Position numbers and translations under genes: made by a program | Part shown: positions 17,572 to 27,024 of the stretch, piece after piece | How the letters are laid out: each line of letters starts with the position of its first letter | Position numbering within the stretch: position 1 is the stretch's first letter | Origin: Sansalvadorimonas sp965243775 | GTDB lineage: Bacteria; Pseudomonadota; Gammaproteobacteria; Pseudomonadales; Endozoicomonadaceae | DNA: 64,000 bases | Assembly: GCA_965243775.1 (NCBI GenBank) | Contig: CBDEWF010000040.1 | Location: forward strand, 1-64,000 | Reading direction: 5' to 3' | The notes under the pieces: generated by a model | Told to the model about the DNA's origin: nothing | Databases searched by the model: none | What the model saw: the letters and a program-made list of their open reading frames with translations, nothing else

Positions 17572-19191
17572 ATGGATATTGGCACGGGCAGCACCAAGCC
17601 AACCTCTCGAATGTTGACCCTTAAACTGACACCAGAACAGGTTGCACAGGGTAAATGCTGGGTTAGGCAAGTCTCTATAAGTGGGAAATCATACCGCCTT
17701 GTCAGACAGGATACTGACAAGCAGCTCTACAGCCTTGGAACGGTAAGAAAAAAACGAACATGTCCAAGCTCTGAAATCAATCCCATGGTAAAACCCATGG
17801 TAAAAAAGGCAAAGGGCTATTCTCCTCTGCTTGAACTCCCCAATGACCTTCTAGCCCTGATTTTTTTGCATTTAGTGCCTTCTGATATCGATAGCGTCAG
17901 CCAAAGTTGTCGACTGTTTCGCACTCTTGTCCATAGCTGGTACCCTGATAAGACCCTTTTTCAAGAGGCCAGAAAGTTATGCACCAAAGGTTACACACTT
18001 TGTTCTGATACAGTCGCTATATTGCACAATCTCTATAGAGCAAATAAAGAGTGCCTCACCGCACAAAAAAAGCATGGCATCTCAAACGAGACGATGGTCA
18101 TGGCTCTTTATAACAAGTACTTTGCCGAGGCACTGCTGCAACGTTTAATAAGCGAAAAAAAAATTCAATGGGTTTTGAAAAAGGAAATTCTGAATATTCC
18201 ATACTTCCACCTAAGTTCTGTTCATGGACAAGCTCTTCTTCCTGGGGGAAAAATAGCCTGTTCATGTACTGACGAATTAACCCATGAGAATTTTATCACC
18301 ATATATAGCCTGAAAAGTGGTAAGAAACTCCGCACATTGATGTGTGACCAATCCCAAGTCCACGTCAACTCTTTGCTGTCATTAACAAACGGTTTGTTAG
18401 TGTCAGGACATACCTCGGGTGATCTGAACGTGTGGAATACAGAAACGGGTGAGTTGAAGAAAAACCTTGATAAAAAACATACTCTCAACGTGTACTCCCT
18501 GGTTCAAATTTCAAAAGATCGCTTTGTTTCAGGAGGCCACGAAGGAATGATCCATATCTGGAACGCAACAGACCTCAGCCATGTAAAAAATTTGACGTTT
18601 GAACTGAATACGCAAATTGAAATTATGGTAATAACCCGCGAGGGATACCTTGCTGTCGCCAGCAATAATGATTTGAATTTTTTTGTTCACCTGGTGGATA
18701 TAGAAAAAGACAAATGTATACAAACTACAAGAACTGAAGAGATTAAACAAATAGTCTCTCTCCCCCATGGGTATTTGGCCATATCATTGGGTTCTAGAAT
18801 AAAAATAATGAATGCCGAATCTGGCAAATACCTGCGCACCCTGAGGAGTGCAAAATACTTAACAAGCCTGACTGTTATCCCTGGAGGCCTCCTCGCCGCT
18901 ACATACAATCATGGCACTATCCGTATATGGAACCCTGAAACCGATCACTGCCGACAAACTCTGAATACAAAGAGCGCTGACAGTGCCTATGATAGGGTAG
19001 CAGACTATATTCACGTAATGAATGATGGCTCCCTGCTCTCCGGACATATAGTGAGTAAGAAGTTAAAGCACTGGGTTATGCAGCTACAGGAGCCAGCTTA
19101 CAGGAGACAGCTGAGGTGTCTGCCAGCACGCCACCAGAGTTGCAATAAGAGTTGCAATAAAAGATCAATCTCAATACCGGGGATGAGTTAA
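17572..19191 (+). CDS. F-box/WD40 repeat protein, copy 3
   Basis: Third tandem paralogue, 539 residues from MDIGTGSTKP. It lacks a 6-base unit in the N-terminal region (QDTDKQ instead of QDTDPDKQ). The WD40 part is a mosaic: its first blade reads FHLSSVHGQ as in copy 1, while later positions (LNFFVHLVDIEKDKCIQTTR) resemble copy 2. A 14-base insertion near 19099-19112 (TACAGGAGACAGCT) shifts the frame at the very end, replacing the usual EASASTPPELQ tail with YRRQLRCLPARHQSCNKSCN and a few more residues. The whole WD40 domain is intact, so the protein is probably functional. Confidence 0.82.
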   Translation: MDIGTGSTKPTSRMLTLKLTPEQVAQGKCWVRQVSISGKSYRLVRQDTDKQLYSLGTVRKKRTCPSSEINPMVKPMVKKAKGYSPLLELPNDLLALIFLHLVPSDIDSVSQSCRLFRTLVHSWYPDKTLFQEARKLCTKGYTLCSDTVAILHNLYRANKECLTAQKKHGISNETMVMALYNKYFAEALLQRLISEKKIQWVLKKEILNIPYFHLSSVHGQALLPGGKIACSCTDELTHENFITIYSLKSGKKLRTLMCDQSQVHVNSLLSLTNGLLVSGHTSGDLNVWNTETGELKKNLDKKHTLNVYSLVQISKDRFVSGGHEGMIHIWNATDLSHVKNLTFELNTQIEIMVITREGYLAVASNNDLNFFVHLVDIEKDKCIQTTRTEEIKQIVSLPHGYLAISLGSRIKIMNAESGKYLRTLRSAKYLTSLTVIPGGLLAATYNHGTIRIWNPETDHCRQTLNTKSADSAYDRVADYIHVMNDGSLLSGHIVSKKLKHWVMQLQEPAYRRQLRCLPARHQSCNKSCNKRSISIPGMS

Positions 19192-19729
19192 TATCGTCGT
19201 AACTATACGGCTCAGTGAATATCCATTATGTCAGGATAGCTGACAGGCATTGCCTGTTAAAGTCAGTGATACTGATCTGTTTGAAAAAGCAAGAACACAG
19301 AGTTCGCTGTCTAGTGTACTACTGGCAATTCACTTAGGAACACGGTTTATGGATATTGGCACGGGCAGCACCAAGCCAACCTCTCGAATGTTGACCCATG
19401 AACTGACACCAGAACAGGTTGCACAGGGTAAATGCTGGGTTAGGCAAATCTCTAAAAGTGGGAAACCATGCCGCCTTGTCAGACAGGATACTGACAAGCA
19501 GCTCTACAGCCTTGGAACGGTAAGAAAAAAACGAACATGTCCAAGCTCTGAAATCAATCCCATGGTAAAACCCATGGTAAAAAAGGCAAAGGGCTATTCT
19601 CCTCTGCTTGAACTCCCCAATGACCTTCTAGCCCTGATTTTTTTGCATTTAGTGCCTTCCGATATCGATAGCGTCAGCCAAAGTTGTCGACTGTTTCGCA
19701 CTCTTGTCCATAGCTGGTACCCTGATAAG

Positions 19730-20954
19730 CAGGGCGATTGCATCAAATAAGCACTATAGAACCACATAATTTGTAGTAATCTCTGCTTTCCTCAGTAACC
19801 AAGATTTCCTTTCAGCATGGAAGCTCAGCAATATCAGCCTCTAACAGCCTTTCTCGCCAAAGTCCCCGACCCTCGCTGCGAAGGAATGTGTGACCACAAT
19901 CTTCTCGATATTCTGATCATTGCGGTTTGTGCCATGATTTGTGGAGCCGATGAGTGGGAGGATATAGCTGACTTCGGCACCTGTAAGGAAGATTGGTTCC
20001 GTACTTTTCTGGAGCTTCCCCGTGGCATTCCGTCAAAGTATACGTTTCGCAGAGTTTTCAGCCTGCTTGATCCCGTGGCTTTTGAGGCCTGCTTCACTGC
20101 CTGGGTCAAACAAACACTGACGGAGCTCTCCGGCTGCCATCACTTGGCTATTGATGGCAAAGCCATTCGCGGCTCGAAAGGCCAGGGAAAACAGGCTGTG
20201 CATCTGGTCAGTGCCTGGAGCCAACAACTGGGTTTGGTTTTGGGTCAGGAGCGTGTTGATCAGAAGTCGAATGAGATCACAGCGATTCCAAAACTGCTGA
20301 AGGCCCTGGAACTCAAAGGGTGTCTGATTACACTTGATGCCATAGGCTGCCAGAAGAAAGTAGCTGAAGAATGCATCAAACAAGGTGCTGATTATGTGCT
20401 GGCTGTAAAAGGCAACCAGAAAACCTTATATAAAGACATTGCCGCCTTGTTTGAGTCAGTCGAGACCCAGCTCCAACCGGAACAATTTGCCGAGTCACAC
20501 GCCACAGGTCATGGGCGTAAAGAACACCGTTGTTGCTGGATTATAAATGACCTCAATGCCCTGAGTACCGCAAAAAAGTGGCCAGGTCTCAAGCAAGTTG
20601 CTGTTGTCCAGAGTGACCGGCAAATCAATGGCAAGGTTACAACAGCCCTGCGTTTTTACATTATGAGCAAAGCCTTGTCGGCTTTAGAGGTTCTTAAAAT
20701 CAGTCGCCAGCACTGGGCTGTTGAAAACAACCTGCACTGGGTTTTGGATGTTTCCTTCTCCGAGGATAGCTGCCAGGCAAAAGCCGGAAACAGTGCAGAG
20801 AACCTGTCTATCCTCCGGCGTATTGCCTTGAATGCGATTAAAAAGAACAAGGGCAATAAGAGCATTAAAAGACATCGTAAGATAGCAGGGTGGGATCATG
20901 AGCATCTGAAAATGATACTTTGTTCTATCGTGCTAGATTGATGCAATCGCCCTG
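19730..20954 (+). mobile_element. ISAs1-family insertion sequence
   Basis: A 1225-base element bounded by perfect 17-base inverted repeats, CAGGGCGATTGCATCAA at the left and its complement at the right. It is flanked by a perfect 10-base direct repeat CCCTGATAAG (19720-19729 and 20955-20964), within the 8-10 base range reported for ISAs1. The exact ends and duplication indicate a recent single insertion. It carries one transposase gene and interrupts F-box copy 4. Confidence 0.93.
19817..20941 (+). CDS. ISAs1-family transposase
   Basis: DDE transposase of 374 residues, full length for this family (related to the E. coli H-repeat proteins). Recognisable blocks: LLDILIIAVCAMICGADEWE, HLAIDGKAIRGS (first acidic residue), LITLDAIGCQK (second), DYVLAVKGNQ, and AVENNLHWVLDVSFSEDSC with the third acidic residue. 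It spans most of the element and appears intact. Confidence 0.92.
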   Translation: MEAQQYQPLTAFLAKVPDPRCEGMCDHNLLDILIIAVCAMICGADEWEDIADFGTCKEDWFRTFLELPRGIPSKYTFRRVFSLLDPVAFEACFTAWVKQTLTELSGCHHLAIDGKAIRGSKGQGKQAVHLVSAWSQQLGLVLGQERVDQKSNEITAIPKLLKALELKGCLITLDAIGCQKKVAEECIKQGADYVLAVKGNQKTLYKDIAALFESVETQLQPEQFAESHATGHGRKEHRCCWIINDLNALSTAKKWPGLKQVAVVQSDRQINGKVTTALRFYIMSKALSALEVLKISRQHWAVENNLHWVLDVSFSEDSCQAKAGNSAENLSILRRIALNAIKKNKGNKSIKRHRKIAGWDHEHLKMILCSIVLD

Positions 20955-22144
20955 CCCTGATAAGACCCTTTTTCAAGAGGCCAGAAAGTTATGCACCAAA
21001 GGTTACACACTTTGTTTTGATACAGTCGCTATATTGCACAATCTCTATAGAGCAAATAAAGAGTGCCTCACCGCACAAAAAAAGCATGGCATCTCAAACG
21101 AGACGATGGTCATGGCTCTTTATAACGAGTACTTTGCCGAGGCACTGCTGCAACGTTTAATTTGCCAATCCAAGATTCAGTGGGTTTTGAACAATGAGGT
21201 TGATATCCCATTGGACACGCAGCTACCTATCCTGCAAACCTCTCTTCCCGGGAGGAAAATAGCCTATCTGTACAAGCCCACCAACATTATTCAGATATAT
21301 AATATAAAGACTGGCGAGAAACTCCAAAGTTTGAGAGCTTCTCAGTATGATTCCGTCAGCTATTTGCTGTCATTATCAAATGGCATATTAGTGTCAGGGC
21401 ATGTCAATGGGAATGTAATAGTGTGGAATACGAAAACGGGGGAGGCGAAGCCATATCGTAATGAGCATTCTAGGGGGGCAGTGGCATCTCTGGTAAAAAT
21501 GTCAAAACACCAATTCGCTTCTGTAAACAGCTTAGGAGTACTCAAAATCTGGAACTTAGAAAACAGGCAGGTGAAAACGCTAACGACAAAGCTAATAGGT
21601 AGTAGAGTTTTAGCAAGAACCCGGGAGGGTCATCTTGCTGCGTACTGCTACCCTAGCTCCACACTTTTCCTGATAGATACAGAAACAGACAAGCTATTAA
21701 AGCAGATATCCATGCCTTTGGGTGCTATGTTGTCAGGATTGATTAATCTCCCAAACGGGAATTTGGCCTCAACATCATTGTATGGAGATGTATATCTATG
21801 GGATATCAAAACCGGCCACTCGCTGCATACCCTGAAAAGAGGGACGACGTATTTTAATAGCTTTGCTGTCACCGCTGGAGGTTTTCTCGCCTCTGCAAGC
21901 ATTGAGGGCACCATCCACATCCGGAATCTTGAAACCAAACAACTGCAACAAATTCTGGATGCCAAGGATAAGGGTGTTTATTACCTTATTGCTATGGAAG
22001 ATGGTTCACTCGTCTCCAGGTGTGCTACCACCACTCAAAATCTGAAGCACTGGGTTATGCAGCTGCAATATCCAGCTCAGGCTTTTGCCACCCCAGTACC
22101 AGAGGCACAATAGAAGGTCAGTCTCAATACCGGAGACATTCCTA

Positions 22145-23296
22145 TCAAACCATTTCGAGCGCTTGCCGTCTTTCCCCAACATCCACGACAATCGGCTGCT
22201 CATCAGCTCCGGTCTGCAAACGCTGCAGAGCCAGACCTTCACCATTGAAGATATGAACACATTCCGGTGGAATAGCTATTTTACAACGGTCACCATGGCT
22301 CAGGGTGGCGTCACCATGTCCCTGCACGGTAATCATCTTGCCATCTCCCAGACGCACATGCAGGTAGTGGTTTTCCCCCAGCTGCTCAATAACCTCAATC
22401 GTCCCTTTCAAATCACCGGTTTCTGAGACCCACATATGTTCCGGACGGATACCAAAAGAGATCTGGTCTCCGGGTTTCAGGGAAGTACCGTCCACTGTTG
22501 CTTTAACCAGGGTGCCATCTCCAAGCTTCACTTCAACAGCATCATCATAGAGTCTGACAACATTAGCAGGAATAATATTCATCTTGGGTGAACCGATAAA
22601 TTCGGCCACAAACAGATTGCCAGGATGATGATAGAGTTCCAGGGGTGAGCCGACCTGCTCTACCCTGCCCGTCGACAGCACGACAATACGGGAAGCCAGA
22701 GTCATGGCTTCCACCTGATCGTGAGTTACGTAGATCATGGTGGCTTTCATATCCCGGTGCAACCTGGCGAACTCAATTCGCATCTGCACCCGCAGGGCAG
22801 CATCCAGATTGGACAGTGGTTCATCAAACAGGAACACCTTGGGGTTGCGCACTATGGCCCGGCCAATAGCCACCCGCTGTCGCTGCCCCCCCGACAGCTG
22901 TCTGGGCCGACGGTCCAGCAGCTCACTGAGTTCCAGGATACGGGCTGCTTCCAGCACCTTCTCACGGGTCTCTGTTTTGGAGAATTTGGACAGCTCCAGA
23001 CCAAACGCCATATTTTCATAAACAGTCATATGGGGATAAAGCGCGTAGGACTGAAACACCATGGCAATCTGGCGCTGCTTGGGAGAACGGTTATTGACCA
23101 GCTGTTTATCAATAAACAGCTCACCATCTGAAATATCTTCCAACCCGGCAATCAAGCGCAACAGTGTTGATTTGCCGCAACCTGAAGGTCCGACAAACAC
23201 CACCAGCTCCCGGTCACGGATATGCAGGTCAACACCATGAATAACCCGGGTTTTGCCAAAATCCTTGACCACCTTTTTCAGAACAACTTCAGCCAT
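22145..23296 (-). CDS. Sugar ABC transporter ATPase, MalK/UgpC type
   Basis: ATPase of 383 residues. Walker A GPSGCGKST (about 36-44), Q-loop VFQSYALYPHMTV, signature LSGGQRQR, Walker B VFLFDEPLSNLDAALR, H-loop YVTHDQVEAM. A C-terminal OB-fold regulatory domain (TOBE) from about residue 235 is typical of the MalK, UgpC and ThuK group. It is the last gene of the alpha-glucoside operon and its stop lies only 31 bases from that of convergent F-box copy 4. Substrate must be inferred from neighbours. Confidence 0.93.
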   Translation of the reverse strand: MAEVVLKKVVKDFGKTRVIHGVDLHIRDRELVVFVGPSGCGKSTLLRLIAGLEDISDGELFIDKQLVNNRSPKQRQIAMVFQSYALYPHMTVYENMAFGLELSKFSKTETREKVLEAARILELSELLDRRPRQLSGGQRQRVAIGRAIVRNPKVFLFDEPLSNLDAALRVQMRIEFARLHRDMKATMIYVTHDQVEAMTLASRIVVLSTGRVEQVGSPLELYHHPGNLFVAEFIGSPKMNIIPANVVRLYDDAVEVKLGDGTLVKATVDGTSLKPGDQISFGIRPEHMWVSETGDLKGTIEVIEQLGENHYLHVRLGDGKMITVQGHGDATLSHGDRCKIAIPPECVHIFNGEGLALQRLQTGADEQPIVVDVGERRQALEMV

Positions 23297-23319
23297 ATTC
23301 AGGCCCTTTCGTTATTTTT

Positions 23320-23391
23320 TATGAAAATGCCCATGCTGCTCCAGCTCATGGCTGCTTATCATGGAAATGTGGCGCATTTTTAGCTCATGGC
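23320..23391 (+). repeat. Dispersed intergenic repeat, copy 4
   Basis: Contains ATGAAAATGCCC, AGCTCATGGCTGCTTATCAT, then GGAAATGTGGCGCATTTT and AGCTCATGGCT. It is the same family as 10669-10733 and 13655-13742 and fills the gap between the ATPase and the glucosidase genes, overlapping the latter's last codons. Confidence 0.45.
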
Positions 23392-25103
23392 TTCTGGGAA
23401 AGGCGGAGCCAGGCGGCCTGCCAGGCAGGAAGCTGCAGCTGCTCACCGACCTGAACCGTTTCAAAACCATGTCCATTCAGAACTTCCTCAATCTGATAAC
23501 CCTGCAACGGAAACTCAGCCATCTCATTAGACAGGTTAAAAACACACAGCAATATTTCCTGTCCCGTGCTGCCAATAAAGGTGCGCAGGAAAGATAGAAC
23601 CTTGTCGTTGCCGGAGGCAACAAACTTAATGGTCCCTTTCATCAGGGCATGCTGGGTTTTGCGCCAGTTCAGGAAGCGGCGAACCCGCTGCAGAGGTGAA
23701 CCTCTATCCTTCTCTTGCTGGCTGACACAATTCTTAATATGTTCCTCTGCCACGGGAAGCCATGGCTTGCTGTTCGAAAAGCCGCCATTGGCAGAGCGGT
23801 CCCAGGCCATAGGTGTACGACAACCGTCGCGTCCCTTGAACTCAGGCCAGAACTCTATGCCATAGGGGTCCTGCAAGTCTTCAAAAGCAACGTCCACTTC
23901 AGTAAAACCCAACTCTTCCCCCTGATAGATACAGGGGCTGCCCCGCAAAGATGAGGTAACAGCAATCAAGGCCGGAGCCGCTTTATGGGAATCAATACCA
24001 CAGCCAATCCGGGAACCCGATCTCACCACATCATGGTTAGACATAGCATAAGAGAGCCAGCCGCTGCCAATCTCCCTGTCCAGTGTTTGTACGCTGCTCT
24101 GGATGTGTTCTACAGTCGGCTGGCCTGAGAGCAGTTCAAAACTGTAAGCCATGTGCAGCCGGTGACTGCCAGACGTGTACGCCCTCAGCACCTCTGTTAT
24201 GCGCTGATCAGTCCCCACTTCACCAACCATAGTGGTATCGGGGTACTCATCCAGAACCCCACGCAGCCTTTCCAGAAACCGCAGATTTTCCGGGCGGGTC
24301 TTGTCGTAAACATGATCCTGGTAACCGTAGGGGTTACAGCTTTTCAGGGTCGTCAGCATGGAACGGTCAGCCAGGGGCGGATTGTCCCGCAGCGCCTGAT
24401 CATGGAAATAGAAGTTCACGGTATCGAGCCGGAAACCATCGACTCCCAGCTCCAGCCAGAAGCGGGCAGCATCAAGAACAGCATCCTGCACATCCGCATT
24501 ATGGAAATTCAAATCCGGCTGGGAACGCAGGAAGTTATGGAGATAATACTGCTCCCGGCGTGAATCCCACTGCCAGGCTGAACCACCAAAAATCGACAGC
24601 CAGTTATTGGGCATGGTGCCATCGGGTTTTGGATCGGCCCAGACATACCAGTCAGCCTTGTCGTTAGTTCTGTCCTGCCGACTCTCTTTGAACCACTGAT
24701 GTTGTTCCGAGGTGTGGGAAATAACCAGATCGGTCATAATCCTTAACCCGAGACTGTGGGCGGCGATAACCAGTTCACGAAAATCATCCACTGTCCCGAA
24801 GATCGGATCGACAGCTTTGTAATCGGACACATCGTAACCAAAATCATCCATGGGTGACTTGCAGAAAGGAGAAATCCAGATGGCATCAACACCCAGTTCC
24901 GCAACATACGGCAGTTTTTCGGTAATTCCCTGAAGATCACCAATACCATCCCCGTTGCTGTCAGCAAATGAGCGGGGGTAGATCTGGTAAATCACGGCTC
25001 CGCGCCACCAGTCCGGATCCCAGGCCAGGGTACCACGCATATTATCTGTATTGGTGCAGGTTTTAGTATTGGGGTGAGTGTTCAGTCCTGAAACAGAATT
25101 CAT
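23385..25103 (-). CDS. GH13 alpha-glucosidase
   Basis: Cytosolic glycoside hydrolase of about 572 residues (no signal peptide) that should release glucose from imported alpha-glucosides. The (beta/alpha)8 barrel motifs are present in order: GVDAIWISPF, DLVISHTSEQH, GFRLDTVNF (nucleophile D), MVGEVG (acid/base E), and SNHDVVRSGSR (transition-state D), then a C-terminal beta domain. The arrangement resembles GH13 subfamily 23 enzymes (AglA, Halomonas HaG type), which act on maltose, sucrose or related disaccharides; trehalose or sucrose specificity cannot be decided. First codons MNSVSGLNTHP are not conserved-looking; a start at the later in-frame ATG (MRGTLAWDPDWWRG) is possible. Confidence 0.9.
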   Translation of the reverse strand: MNSVSGLNTHPNTKTCTNTDNMRGTLAWDPDWWRGAVIYQIYPRSFADSNGDGIGDLQGITEKLPYVAELGVDAIWISPFCKSPMDDFGYDVSDYKAVDPIFGTVDDFRELVIAAHSLGLRIMTDLVISHTSEQHQWFKESRQDRTNDKADWYVWADPKPDGTMPNNWLSIFGGSAWQWDSRREQYYLHNFLRSQPDLNFHNADVQDAVLDAARFWLELGVDGFRLDTVNFYFHDQALRDNPPLADRSMLTTLKSCNPYGYQDHVYDKTRPENLRFLERLRGVLDEYPDTTMVGEVGTDQRITEVLRAYTSGSHRLHMAYSFELLSGQPTVEHIQSSVQTLDREIGSGWLSYAMSNHDVVRSGSRIGCGIDSHKAAPALIAVTSSLRGSPCIYQGEELGFTEVDVAFEDLQDPYGIEFWPEFKGRDGCRTPMAWDRSANGGFSNSKPWLPVAEEHIKNCVSQQEKDRGSPLQRVRRFLNWRKTQHALMKGTIKFVASGNDKVLSFLRTFIGSTGQEILLCVFNLSNEMAEFPLQGYQIEEVLNGHGFETVQVGEQLQLPAWQAAWLRLSQKP

Positions 25104-25111
25104 TATAAGGG

Positions 25112-25939
25112 TTATCCTTTCACCGCACCGGCTGTGAGGCCAGCAACAATCTTGCGTTGGAAAATCAGAACAAGGGCCACGATAGGTGTTGTGACCACAA
25201 CCGATGCTGCCATGATATTGCCCCAGGGCAGTTCAAACTCGGAGCCACCGGACATCAGGGCAATAGCAACAGGTACCGTGCGTACCTCATTGGAAAGCGT
25301 AAACGTCAGGGCAAAAAGAAACTCGTTCCAGGCACTGATAAAGGCCAGCAGGCCTGTTGTGACCAGGGCCGGCCACATCAGGGGCATAAACACTTTCACC
25401 ACTATGGTGAAAGAGGAAGCGCCATCCACAATAGCCGCCTCCTCCAGCTCTTTGGGCAGCTCTTTCATAAAGGTGGTCAGCACCCACACGGTAAACGGCA
25501 GGGTCAGCACCGTGTTGGGAATAATCAAACCCAGCAGTGAGTTATAAACCCCCAGGGAGCGGATTAGCTCGAACATACCTGAAAGAATGGCCACCTGGGG
25601 AAACATGGAAACGGAAAGCACAGTCATCAACAAAAGTCCACGACCCCGGAAGTGAATCCTGGCCAGGGCATAGGATGCCGTTACCGCAATGGCCAGAGAG
25701 AAAACCACAACGGCAGTCGCCACAATAATAGAATTAACGATATTTGTGCCAAAAGGCTGTTCCTGGAAAATGGCATAGTAGTTCTTCAAGTCAAAAGGAA
25801 ATGGCAGCATTGATGTGCTGAACAGCGCCGTACCAGTGCGGAAGGATGATATGATGGCGTAGTAAAATGGAAAAACGGAAACTCCGATCACCAGCAGTAC
25901 CAGCCCATAAAAAAGAACTCGCCGGACGGTTCTGTTCAT
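25112..25939 (-). CDS. Sugar ABC transporter permease, MalG type
   Basis: Inner-membrane permease of 275 residues with six predicted helices. The coupling EAA loop reads ELEEAAIVDGASSFTIVVKVFMPLMWPAL (in pieces: EAAIVDGASSF, then PLMWP), typical of MalG/ThuG permeases. It ends with AGLTAGAVKG, the characteristic C-terminus of this family (KG). Eight bases before the glucosidase gene and two after the MalF-type gene, so translationally close. Confidence 0.93.
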   Translation of the reverse strand: MNRTVRRVLFYGLVLLVIGVSVFPFYYAIISSFRTGTALFSTSMLPFPFDLKNYYAIFQEQPFGTNIVNSIIVATAVVVFSLAIAVTASYALARIHFRGRGLLLMTVLSVSMFPQVAILSGMFELIRSLGVYNSLLGLIIPNTVLTLPFTVWVLTTFMKELPKELEEAAIVDGASSFTIVVKVFMPLMWPALVTTGLLAFISAWNEFLFALTFTLSNEVRTVPVAIALMSGGSEFELPWGNIMAASVVVTTPIVALVLIFQRKIVAGLTAGAVKG

Positions 25940-25941
25940 GG

Positions 25942-26919
25942 TCAGGACTCCTCACCCAGGTGCAGCCTGCCGACCATCATTGTCAAGGTGGTCAGTACAG
26001 CAATAATCAAAAACAGCAGCGTGGTTGCTGCCGAGCCATATCCCATTTCCTGGAAATCAACCAGCTGCTGTCGTGCATAAACCGACATGGACATGGTTGA
26101 TGATGTACTGGAGGTCAGTACATAGATCAGGTCAAAAATACGCAGGGCATCCAGGGTCCGAAAGATCACCGCCACCAACAGCGCAGGGCGGATCAGGGGC
26201 AGAGTCACCCTGAAAAAAATCTTCACCGGATGAATGCCATCGACCCTGGCCGCCTCATAAATATCACCCGGCAGCATCTGCAGGCTGGCAAGAATCAGCA
26301 AAGCCATAAAAGGAGTCGTCTTCCAGACATCCACCATAATCACTGCCCACATGGCGATATCGGAATCTGCAGTCCAGGCCACTGGGGTATTAATCACTCT
26401 TAGTGTCAAGAATATCTCGTTGATCACACCAAACTGGTCATGGAGCATCCAGCCCCACATCTGAGCCGAAACAATGGTGGGAATGGCCCAGGGAATTAAA
26501 ACGGCAGTTCTGACAATCCCCCGACCTTTAAAGCTGACATGGAGAATCAGTGCCACGATCATCCCGAAAAAGGTTTCCAGACTGACAGACACCAGGGTAA
26601 ACCAGACTGTATTCCATACTGCGTTCCACCACTCCGGATCGACCAGCAGGCCATAAGCTTCGCCATCATAGAAAGCCAGATAATTCTCAAAACCGATAAA
26701 CCGGGTAGCAGAGAGGTCAGTAAGATTGGCATCGGTAAAACCGAGCCAGATAGTACGCAGCAATGGCCACCCAGCAACGGCAGCCAGAACAATAATCATG
26801 GGAGAGAGGAACAGCCAGGCCGATCTGATTTTCTCGACAGTCAGGTCTGAGTGACCAGACCTTCCCCGAGGCCCTGAGCGTGTTATAACAGCAAAGGTCA
26901 TCAGCGATACTCTTGTCAT
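25942..26919 (-). CDS. Sugar ABC transporter permease, MalF type
   Basis: Partner permease of about 325 residues with six helices. The EAA loop is DIYEAARVDGIHPVKIFFRV, followed by TLPLIRPALLVAVIFRTLDAL. An N-terminal hydrophilic stretch precedes the first helix (SAWLFLSPMIIVLAAVAGWP); a start at a later ATG/GTG is possible. Follows the binding-protein gene after a 105-base gap that contains a strong stem-loop. Confidence 0.92.
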   Translation of the reverse strand: MTRVSLMTFAVITRSGPRGRSGHSDLTVEKIRSAWLFLSPMIIVLAAVAGWPLLRTIWLGFTDANLTDLSATRFIGFENYLAFYDGEAYGLLVDPEWWNAVWNTVWFTLVSVSLETFFGMIVALILHVSFKGRGIVRTAVLIPWAIPTIVSAQMWGWMLHDQFGVINEIFLTLRVINTPVAWTADSDIAMWAVIMVDVWKTTPFMALLILASLQMLPGDIYEAARVDGIHPVKIFFRVTLPLIRPALLVAVIFRTLDALRIFDLIYVLTSSTSSTMSMSVYARQQLVDFQEMGYGSAATTLLFLIIAVLTTLTMMVGRLHLGEES

Positions 26920-26972
26920 TTATTCGAAGAGCCTCATTTGTAGCTCATAATTGAACCTGTGAGGCGAGAAAA

Positions 26973-26994
26973 GCTGCGGCGTTGCCGCCGCAGC
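26973..26994 (-). promoter_or_regulatory. Stem-loop between binding-protein and permease genes
   Basis: GCTGCGGCG pairs perfectly with CGCCGCAGC around a 4-base loop. No T-run follows on the minus strand, so it is more likely an mRNA-stabilising or attenuating hairpin than a full terminator, like intercistronic structures that keep binding-protein transcripts abundant relative to permeases. Role is inferred. Confidence 0.5.
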
Positions 26995-27024
26995 AAAGAC
27001 AAGTGCAAGAGCAGAGGGGTAGAA

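Larger units (their letters stand above)
19349..22113 (+). pseudogene. F-box/WD40 copy 4, split by an insertion sequence
   Basis: The 5' part (19349-19729) encodes MDIGTGSTKP through the F-box to SWYPDK; the 3' part resumes after the element with TLFQEARKLCTKG and runs to 22113. Removing the element (19730-20954) and one 10-base target copy rejoins the frame exactly, so the gene was intact before insertion. The N-terminal half up to ALLQRLI is nearly identical to copies 1-3. From CQSKIQWVLNNEVDIPL onward the WD40 domain is strongly diverged (for example GILVSGHVNGNVIVWNTKTG, NLASTSLYGDVYLWDIKTG, FLASASIEGTIHIRNLETK) and ends PAQAFATPVPEAQ. The downstream part could only be made if translation restarts. 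Confidence 0.85.

Noticed and set aside
13887..22113. Eukaryotic contamination explaining the F-box genes
   Set aside because: The genes are intron-free, carry bacterial leaders, hold a bacterial IS and are flanked on both sides by bacterial genes in one continuous sequence.
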